From an uncultured Arenimonas sp. (lineage in GTDB: Bacteria > Pseudomonadota > Gammaproteobacteria > Xanthomonadales > Xanthomonadaceae), in the NCBI GenBank assembly GCA_946885815.1, contig CAMPHE010000035.1, positions 1 to 10,406 of the forward strand: a DNA stretch of 10,406 bases, given 5' to 3'. The translations under genes were made by a program, and so were the position numbers. The notes under the pieces were generated by a model. It did no database searches and was not told where the DNA came from. It was given only the letters and a program-made list of their open reading frames with translations. This document shows, piece after piece, positions 1-4,400 of this stretch. Numbering within the stretch: the stretch's first letter is position 1; every line of letters begins with the position of its first letter.

Positions 1-1309
1 CGATCGTGTTCTTCGAGTTCACGACGTCGAGGATCGGCATGCCGTAGATCGGCGACGCCGGGTCGGTCTTCGCGACCGGGTTGACGACGTCGTTGGCGCC
101 GATCACCAGCGACACGTCGGTCGTCGGGAACTCCGGGTTGATGTCGTCCATGTCGGCGATCAGGTCGTACGGCACGCCGGCCTCCGCGAGCAGCACGTTC
201 ATGTGCCCGGGCATGCGGCCGGCGACGGGATGGATCGCGAACTTCACCTTGACGCCGCGCTTCATCAGCACCTGCGTCAGCTCCCAGACCTTGTGCTGCG
301 CCTGCGCGACCGCGAGGCCGTAGCCGGGCACGATCACGACGCGTTCGGCGTAGGCCATCATCGCCGCGACGTCGCCGGCCTCGATCGGCTTCTGCGCGCC
401 GCTGATTTCCTGCGCCTCGCCCGACGCGCCGAAGCTGCCGAACAGCACGCTGCCGATCGACCGGTTCATCGCCTTGGCCATCAGCTGCGTCAGCATCGTG
501 CCGGCGGCGCCGACGACCATGCCGGCGATGATCAGCGCCTCGTTCTGCAGCACGTAGCCTTCGAACGCGACGGCGAGGCCGGTGAGCGCGTTGTACAGCG
601 AGATCACGACGGGCATGTCGGCGCCGCCGATCGGCAGCGTCATCAGCACGCCGACCGCGAGCGCGGCGACGAAGAAGCCGATGATCACCGGCTGGTCGAG
701 CCCCCAGACCGTCAGCGCGCCGAGCACGATCGCGACGACGAACACGAGGCCGTTGAACAGCTGCTGGCCCGGGAACACGAACCGCCTGTCCATCCGGCCG
801 TCGAGCTTCGCCCACGCGATGATCGAGCCGGTGAGCGAGATCGAGCCGATCAGCGCGCCGACGACCGCGAGCACGAGCGCGGTGGCCGGTACGGCGAACG
901 CAGCCGGGGATCCCGCGGCGAGCGCGTCGCCGCCGAGGGCATCGGCCGGGAACGCCGCCGGATGCGCCATCGCCGAGAAGCGCAGCAGCTCCACCGCGCC
1001 GATCGCCGCCGCCGAACCGCCGCCGAGGCCGTTGTAGAGCGCGACCATCTGCGGCATGTCGGTCATCGCGACGCGCTTGCCGGACCACCACGCGACGACC
1101 GTGCCGAGCACCACCGCCGCGAGGATCAGCGGCACGTTGTGCATGTCGGGCAGGAAGAACGTGGCGACCGTCGCCACCAGCATGCCGGCGCCGGCCCAGC
1201 GGATGCCGCTGGCGGCGGTCTTCGGCGACGCCATGCGCTTGATGCCGAGGATGAACAGCAGCGCCGCGACGAAGTAGCTGGCCTTCACCAGCAGCGGCAG
1301 CCAGCTCAT
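1..1309 (-). CDS. pntB: NAD(P) transhydrogenase subunit beta, PntB (3' end outside window)
   Basis: Membrane subunit of the proton-translocating transhydrogenase, which uses the proton-motive force to drive hydride transfer from NADH to NADP+. 436 codons are visible; E. coli PntB has 462, so roughly the last 25-30 residues lie beyond the left edge. The N-terminal two thirds is hydrophobic, with many predicted membrane helices (domain II). The C-terminal part is the NADP(H)-binding domain III, with GYGLAVAQAQ (residues 329-338), HPVAGRMPGHMNVLLAEAG (360-378) and GANDVVNP (404-411), all family hallmarks. AMNRSIGSVLFGSFG (280-294) links the two domains. The start at 1309 overlaps the pntAB stop in an ATGA junction, implying translational coupling. 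At the position of E. coli beta-His91 this protein has Asn93. No frameshift is seen. Identification is certain. Confidence 0.97.
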   Translation of the reverse strand, partial: MSWLPLLVKASYFVAALLFILGIKRMASPKTAASGIRWAGAGMLVATVATFFLPDMHNVPLILAAVVLGTVVAWWSGKRVAMTDMPQMVALYNGLGGGSAAAIGAVELLRFSAMAHPAAFPADALGGDALAAGSPAAFAVPATALVLAVVGALIGSISLTGSIIAWAKLDGRMDRRFVFPGQQLFNGLVFVVAIVLGALTVWGLDQPVIIGFFVAALAVGVLMTLPIGGADMPVVISLYNALTGLAVAFEGYVLQNEALIIAGMVVGAAGTMLTQLMAKAMNRSIGSVLFGSFGASGEAQEISGAQKPIEAGDVAAMMAYAERVVIVPGYGLAVAQAQHKVWELTQVLMKRGVKVKFAIHPVAGRMPGHMNVLLAEAGVPYDLIADMDDINPEFPTTDVSLVIGANDVVNPVAKTDPASPIYGMPILDVVNSKNTI

Positions 1310-1605
1310 GCGCCGCCCTCCTTCTTCTTCTCCGACGGCTTGAACATCTCCAGCATCCGCTCGGTGACGACGTAGCCGCCGGCGGCGTTGCCGGCGCCCA
1401 TCAGCACCGCGAGGAAGCCGATGACCTTCTCGGGGGTCGTGTCGGCGTGGCCGAGCACCACCATCGCGCCGATCATCACGATGCCGTGCACGAAGTTCGA
1501 ACCGGACATCAGGGGCGTGTGCAGGATCACCGGCACCCGGCCGATGATCTCGTAGCCGGTGAACGCGGCCAGCATGAAGATGTACAGCGCGACGAAGCCG
1601 TCCAT
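1306..1605 (-). CDS. pntAB: NAD(P) transhydrogenase subunit alpha part 2, PntAB (PntA2)
   Basis: A 99-aa membrane protein that supplies the alpha-chain helices of domain II in three-subunit transhydrogenases. Three hydrophobic segments are visible: about residues 4-24, 38-54 and 61-85. The conserved loop HTPLMSGSNFVHG (29-41) lies between the first two. The tail is lysine/glutamate-rich (SEKKKEGGA), as expected for a cytoplasmic end. The reading frame stays open far upstream, but the ATG at 1605 is chosen because the family protein begins there and a strong Shine-Dalgarno (GGGAGGGG) precedes it. The stop overlaps the pntB start. His40 may be the polar residue that pairs functionally with the Asn in PntB. 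The partner pntAA is not adjacent: an opposite-strand cassette separates them. Confidence 0.96.
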   Translation of the reverse strand: MDGFVALYIFMLAAFTGYEIIGRVPVILHTPLMSGSNFVHGIVMIGAMVVLGHADTTPEKVIGFLAVLMGAGNAAGGYVVTERMLEMFKPSEKKKEGGA

Positions 1606-1607
1606 GT

Positions 1608-1615
1608 CCCCTCCC
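1608..1615 (-). promoter_or_regulatory. Shine-Dalgarno of pntAB
   Basis: On the minus strand the bases just before the ATG at 1605 read GGGAGGGGAC. This purine run is well spaced from the start. It decides in favour of the 99-aa product over a longer upstream-extended frame that stays open to about 2154. Confidence 0.75.
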
Positions 1616-1635
1616 GCGCGGTGCGCGACCGCCGC

Positions 1636-1641
1636 ATCATA
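1636..1641 (-). promoter_or_regulatory. Candidate -10 element for pntAB-pntB
   Basis: TATGAT on the minus strand matches the sigma-70 -10 consensus at five of six positions. It would start transcription near 1629, giving a leader of about 24 bases that contains the Shine-Dalgarno. No -35 is properly spaced: the closest match, TTGACC at 1674-1669, is 27 bases away. The element would give pntAB-pntB a promoter independent of pntAA. Inferred from sequence only. Confidence 0.35.
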
Positions 1642-1670
1642 ACCGCGGGATGAATGCCGGGGGCGGCAGG

Positions 1671-1697
1671 TCAACCGCCCCGCCGCGGCCGCGTTCG
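1671..1697 (+). promoter_or_regulatory. Possible ECF-type autoregulatory promoter upstream of the sigma gene
   Basis: TCAACC (1671-1676) followed after 15 bases by CGTTCG (1692-1697) loosely resembles the AAC-type -35 and CGT-type -10 of many ECF promoters. It sits upstream of the sigma factor gene, where autoregulation is usual. Such short motifs arise easily by chance in GC-rich DNA, so this is weak. Confidence 0.2.
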
Positions 1698-1719
1698 AGT
1701 CGGTGCACCCATGCCGCGC

Positions 1720-1725
1720 TATAAC
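1720..1725 (+). promoter_or_regulatory. Candidate -10 element for the sigma factor cassette
   Basis: TATAAC matches five of six -10 consensus positions and is among the few A/T-rich patches in this divergent intergenic region. Transcription would begin near 1732, leaving about 28 bases before the ATG at 1760. This argues against the in-frame ATG at 1703, which would be upstream of the transcript. No clear -35 is seen at 16-18 bases. Confidence 0.35.
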
Positions 1726-1759
1726 GAGCCATGCCCCGCTTCCCGCCCGCGACGCCGTG

Positions 1760-2314
1760 ATGCCCTTCGATGCCGCCCCACCGGATCGTCCGGCGTCGCG
1801 CGCGCTGGACACGTTCCTCGCCGATGTCGAGCGCCGGGCGTTCCGGATGGCGGAGCTGTCGCTCGGGCATCGCGAGGACGCGCTCGACACCGTGCAGGAC
1901 GCGATGATCCGCTTCGTCGCGTATCGCGACCGGCCGGAAAGCGAATGGACGCCGCTGTTCTGGAGCATCCTGCGCCGCGCGGTCACCGACCGGCACCGGC
2001 GCGCGACCGTCCGACGCGGCGTGATGGCGGTGCTCGGCCGGGCCGACGACCGCGACGAGGACCCGCTGCAGGCGCTGCCCGATCCCGGCCAGGATCCCTC
2101 GGCGAGACTGGCCGACGACGAAGCGTGGCGGGCGCTGCGCCGCGCGCTGCGCACGCTGCCGCGGCGCCAGCGCGAGGCCTACCTGCTCCGCGAACTGCAG
2201 GGTCTCGACGTCGCCGACACCGCCGCGGCGATGGGCTGTTCCGAAGGCTCGGTGAAAACGCATCTGTCGCGGGCGATGGCCGCCCTGCGCATCCAACTGG
2301 AGGACTGGCGATGA
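1760..2314 (+). CDS. ECF-like RNA polymerase sigma factor (sigma-70 family)
   Basis: A 184-aa protein with the two-domain layout of extracytoplasmic-function sigma factors. Region 2 covers about residues 17-85: GHREDALDTVQDAMIRFV (37-53) matches the core-binding helix region, and the segment through WSILRRAVTDRHRR (68-81) fits regions 2.3-2.4. Region 4 covers about 122-178: LPRRQREAYLLRELQGLD (133-150), then the helix-turn-helix VADTAAAMGCSEGSVKTHLS (151-170). A poorly conserved Asp-rich linker (95-118) separates them. An in-frame ATG at 1703 exists, but the ATG at 1760 is preferred because the conserved part begins just after it and the best -10 lies between the two. The stop overlaps the next start in ATGA. 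It is expected to direct RNA polymerase to a small regulon, probably including its own cassette. The target promoters are not known. The gene diverges from pntAB. Confidence 0.9.
   Translation: MPFDAAPPDRPASRALDTFLADVERRAFRMAELSLGHREDALDTVQDAMIRFVAYRDRPESEWTPLFWSILRRAVTDRHRRATVRRGVMAVLGRADDRDEDPLQALPDPGQDPSARLADDEAWRALRRALRTLPRRQREAYLLRELQGLDVADTAAAMGCSEGSVKTHLSRAMAALRIQLEDWR
2299..2304 (+). promoter_or_regulatory. Shine-Dalgarno of the membrane protein gene, inside the sigma factor gene
   Basis: GGAGGA lies six bases before the ATG at 2311, within the last codons of the sigma factor gene. It is a full-strength site and fixes the start in an ATGA overlap. Confidence 0.8.
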
Positions 2315-2703
2315 GCCACGACCCGAACGAAGGCCCCGCGCGCGCCCGCGCGCTGTTCGCGCGCGCCGCCGAGCGCGTCGATCCGGCGGCGGCGGGCCGG
2401 CTGCACGCGGCCCGTCGGCTCGCGCAGCAGCCGCGCGCGGCGCCGCCGGCGTGGCGTTTCGCGGTTCCCGTCGGCGCGGCGGCGGCGCTCGCGTTCGCTT
2501 TCGCGATCGGGATCCCGTCGCCCGTGTCCTCGCCCGGCGGCACGACGGTCGCGGTCGCACCCGTGCCCGACGAGGCCGCCGCGCCGGCACTGGACCCGGC
2601 ACTGCCCGACGAGGTCGAACGGCTGCTCGACGCCGAGGATCCGGACATCTACGCGTGGCTCGCCGACGCGCCGGTCGCGACGACGTCGGGAGTGGTGCCA
2701 TGA
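2311..2703 (+). CDS. Single-pass membrane protein, DUF3619-like; possible anti-sigma factor
   Basis: A 130-aa protein in three visible parts. The N-terminal section (about residues 8-45), with ALFARAAERVDPAAAGRLHA and several arginines, is probably cytoplasmic. One hydrophobic helix follows at about 50-69. The Ala/Pro/Val-rich tail ends in a conserved-looking acidic-aromatic segment, LLDAEDPDIYAWLADA (105-120), probably periplasmic. Size, layout and position between an ECF sigma gene and a DUF3106 gene resemble DUF3619 proteins of betaproteobacteria and short hypothetical proteins of xanthomonads. I infer an anti-sigma role from context; no ZAS zinc motif (HxxxCxxC) is present, so it is not a classical zinc anti-sigma factor. 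The start is fixed by GGAGGA and the ATGA overlap; the stop overlaps the next start the same way. The exact family assignment needs a profile search. Confidence 0.8.
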   Translation: MSHDPNEGPARARALFARAAERVDPAAAGRLHAARRLAQQPRAAPPAWRFAVPVGAAAALAFAFAIGIPSPVSSPGGTTVAVAPVPDEAAAPALDPALPDEVERLLDAEDPDIYAWLADAPVATTSGVVP

Positions 2704-3236
2704 CGGTCACGATGCGCCTCGTGGCGCTGCTGCTGGCGGCGAGCTTCGCCGGTTCGGCCTGGCCGGCGCCGGCGACGCCGACCGACGACCGCCCGCGGCG
2801 CCACGCGCACGACGGGGAGGACCATCGCCACCATCACCATCGCCGCCTGTTCGGTCCGCCGCCGGCCGACGTGCCACGCTGGGCCGACCTGTCGCCGGAC
2901 CGCCAGCAGCGACTGGAACGCCTGCGCGACCGCTGGGAAGCGATGCCGCCGGCCAAGCGCGTCCGCGTGCTGCACCGGCTGCAGCGACACGACCGCTGGC
3001 TCGCCCTCGACCCGGCCGAGCGCGAGCGGCTGCGCGCCGGCGCGCGCAATTTCCGCGAGATGCCGCCGGCACTGAAGGCGACGATGCGCGCGAGCTTCGT
3101 CGCGCTGCAGCGCCTTCCCGAGGCCGAACGCGAAGCGCTGCAGGCGCGCTGGCGGGCGCTTTCTCCCGAAGCACGACGCGCGTGGCTCGAAGCGGGCGGC
3201 CCGGGCATCGTCGCCGAGCCGGATCCGGAACCCTGA
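2700..3236 (+). CDS. Exported DUF3106 family protein with histidine-rich stretch
   Basis: A 178-aa protein with an N-terminal signal peptide (hydrophobic core about residues 6-20, likely cleavage near WPA-PA at 21-24), so it should act in the periplasm. Residues 34-49 form a His/Arg/Asp-rich stretch (seven histidines, H35 to H47) that could bind a divalent metal. The rest is a helical, Arg/Glu-rich DUF3106 domain built from repeated W-x-x-L-(S/D)-P-x-x-(R/E) units: WADLSPDRQQ (61-70), WLALDPAERE (100-109), LQRLPEAERE (136-145) and WRALSPEARR (151-160). Start 2700 is supported by GGGAG at 2688-2692 and an ATGA overlap; Met5 is an alternative. The molecular role of DUF3106 is not established. 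The cassette context suggests it modulates the membrane protein from the periplasmic side, which is inference. It ends one base short of the convergent pntAA stop. Confidence 0.88.
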   Translation: MTVTMRLVALLLAASFAGSAWPAPATPTDDRPRRHAHDGEDHRHHHHRRLFGPPPADVPRWADLSPDRQQRLERLRDRWEAMPPAKRVRVLHRLQRHDRWLALDPAERERLRAGARNFREMPPALKATMRASFVALQRLPEAEREALQARWRALSPEARRAWLEAGGPGIVAEPDPEP

Positions 3237-3260
3237 TTCAGGCGGGGACGGCGCCGTCCC
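3219..3260. terminator. Palindrome cluster at the DUF3106/pntAA convergent junction; possible bidirectional terminator
   Basis: Three inverted repeats follow each other closely: CCGGATCCGG (3219-3228), CCTGA-T-TCAGG (3232-3242, holding both stop codons) and the perfect 16-base palindrome GGGACGGCGCCGTCCC (3245-3260) inside the last pntAA codons. None is followed by a T-run, so this is not a textbook intrinsic terminator. Symmetric stems could slow or end transcription from both sides. Confidence 0.3.
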
Positions 3261-4335
3261 GCACGAGGCAGGTCTTCGCGACCAGTTCGTCGTCGAAATC
3301 GAACGCGAGCGCGCCGTCCTTGAGCGACAGCGCGAGGAAGTTGAACACGTTGCGGGCGTACATCTCGCTGGCATGCACCGCGCCCAGGCTGGCGAGGTCG
3401 AGCGGACCCGCCACCGTCACGCCGTCGTGCACGTGGGTCTCGCCGGGGCGCGTGACCTCGCAGTTGCCGCCGGTCTCGGCGGCGAGGTCGACGATCACGC
3501 TGCCGGGGCGCATCCCGGCCACCATCGCCGCGGTGATGATCTTCGGCGCCGGACGGCCCGGCACGGCGGCGGTGGTCACGATCACGTCGATGCCCTTCAG
3601 GTGTTCGGCGAGACGCCGCTGCTGTTCGGCGCGTTCGTCGTCGGTCAGCGGGCGCGCGTAGCCGCCCTCGCCCACCGCGCTGACGCCGAGGTCGAGGAAC
3701 CTGCCGCCGAGCGATTCGATCTGTTCGCGCGTCTCGGGCCGCACGTCGAAGCCTTCCACCTGCGCGCCGAGGCGTCGCGCCGTCGCGATCGCCTGCAGGC
3801 CCGCGACACCGGCGCCGACCACGAGCACTTTCGAGGGCCGGATCGTGCCGGCGGCGGTGGTGAGCATCGGGAAATAGCGCGGCGCCAGCTGCGCGGCGAT
3901 CAGAACGGCCTTGTAGCCGGCCATGCCCGCCTGCGAGCTGAGCACGTCCATCGCCTGCGCGCGCGTCGTGCGCGGCAGCCGTTCGAGCGAGAACGCGGTG
4001 AGGCCGGCGGCGGCGAGCGCCGGCACCCGGGCCGGATCGGCATGCGGTGCCAGCAGGCCGACGACGACCGCGCCCGGCTTCATCGTCGCGAACGCATCGT
4101 TCGCCGGCGGCTGTACGCAGACCAGCACGTCCGCGGCGGCGAGCGCGGTCGCGGCATCGTCGACGATGCGCGCACCGGCGTAGGCGTCGTCGGCGAAGTA
4201 GGCGGCGGCGCCGGCACCGCGCTCGAGCACGATCGTCGCGCCGAGCCCGGTCAGCTTCTTCGCGGTTTCCGGCGTCATCGCCACGCGCCGTTCGCCCGGC
4301 GCGGTCTCGCGGATCAACACGATGCTGACAGCCAT
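3238..4335 (-). CDS. pntAA: NAD(P) transhydrogenase subunit alpha part 1, PntAA (NAD-binding domain I)
   Basis: A 365-aa soluble subunit that binds NAD(H) and hands hydride to domain III of PntB at the inner face of the cytoplasmic membrane. Its length is typical of the separate domain I polypeptide in Rhodospirillum-type enzymes; the longer alpha chain of E. coli also carries the membrane part encoded here by pntAB. Family signatures: IRETAPGERRVAMTPE near the N-terminus (residues 8-23), the nucleotide-contacting loop RAQAMDVLSSQAGMAGYKAV (125-144), Rossmann glycines GAGVAG (174-179) followed by AIATARRLGA, TTAAVPGRPAPK (254-265) and GSVIVDLAAETGGNCE (278-293). There is no hydrophobic C-terminal extension, as expected when PntAB is separate. 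The ATG at 4335 is preceded by GGGGAG. The gene is not contiguous with pntAB-pntB, yet all three products are needed for one complex. Confidence 0.97.
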   Translation of the reverse strand: MAVSIVLIRETAPGERRVAMTPETAKKLTGLGATIVLERGAGAAAYFADDAYAGARIVDDAATALAAADVLVCVQPPANDAFATMKPGAVVVGLLAPHADPARVPALAAAGLTAFSLERLPRTTRAQAMDVLSSQAGMAGYKAVLIAAQLAPRYFPMLTTAAGTIRPSKVLVVGAGVAGLQAIATARRLGAQVEGFDVRPETREQIESLGGRFLDLGVSAVGEGGYARPLTDDERAEQQRRLAEHLKGIDVIVTTAAVPGRPAPKIITAAMVAGMRPGSVIVDLAAETGGNCEVTRPGETHVHDGVTVAGPLDLASLGAVHASEMYARNVFNFLALSLKDGALAFDFDDELVAKTCLVRDGAVPA

Positions 4336-4347
4336 GCGACGCCGCTC

Positions 4348-4361
4348 CCCGGAGAACCGGG
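4348..4361 (-). promoter_or_regulatory. Small hairpin overlapping the pntAA Shine-Dalgarno
   Basis: In the pntAA leader the minus strand reads CCCGG-TTCT-CCGGG, a five-pair stem with a four-base loop. Its 3' arm runs into the GGGGAG Shine-Dalgarno (4350-4345), so folding could partly mask ribosome binding. The stem is short and no ligand or regulator is implied. Confidence 0.25.
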
Positions 4362-4365
4362 CCCG

Positions 4366-4371
4366 ATGCTA
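4366..4371 (-). promoter_or_regulatory. Weak candidate -10 element for pntAA
   Basis: TAGCAT on the minus strand (four of six consensus positions) is the only A/T-containing hexamer of this kind in the 65-base gap after the DUF1631 stop. It would start transcription near 4359. No convincing -35 is visible, so cotranscription with the DUF1631 gene remains possible. Confidence 0.25.
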
Positions 4372-4400
4372 CCGGAAGCGCCGCGGGGGCGGCAGGGGCG

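Noticed and set aside
203..1375. Plus-strand open frame of 390 codons, very rich in Arg, His, Asp and Ala
   Set aside because: It lies opposite pntB, has no recognisable motif, and its composition is what the complement of a GC-rich gene gives.
1703..1759. Upstream in-frame ATG that would add 19 residues to the sigma factor
   Set aside because: The extra residues are not family-like, and the best -10 (1720-1725) would place the transcript start downstream of this ATG.
1606..2154. Upstream extension of pntAB to 282 aa
   Set aside because: The family protein is about 100 aa, a strong Shine-Dalgarno precedes the ATG at 1605, and the extension overlaps the sigma factor gene on the other strand.
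1760..3236. The sigma cassette as a recent mobile insertion into the pnt locus
   Set aside because: No inverted-repeat ends, target-site duplication, transposase or integrase is visible, and base composition looks like that of the neighbours. Rearrangement is possible, but there is no mark of a mobile element.
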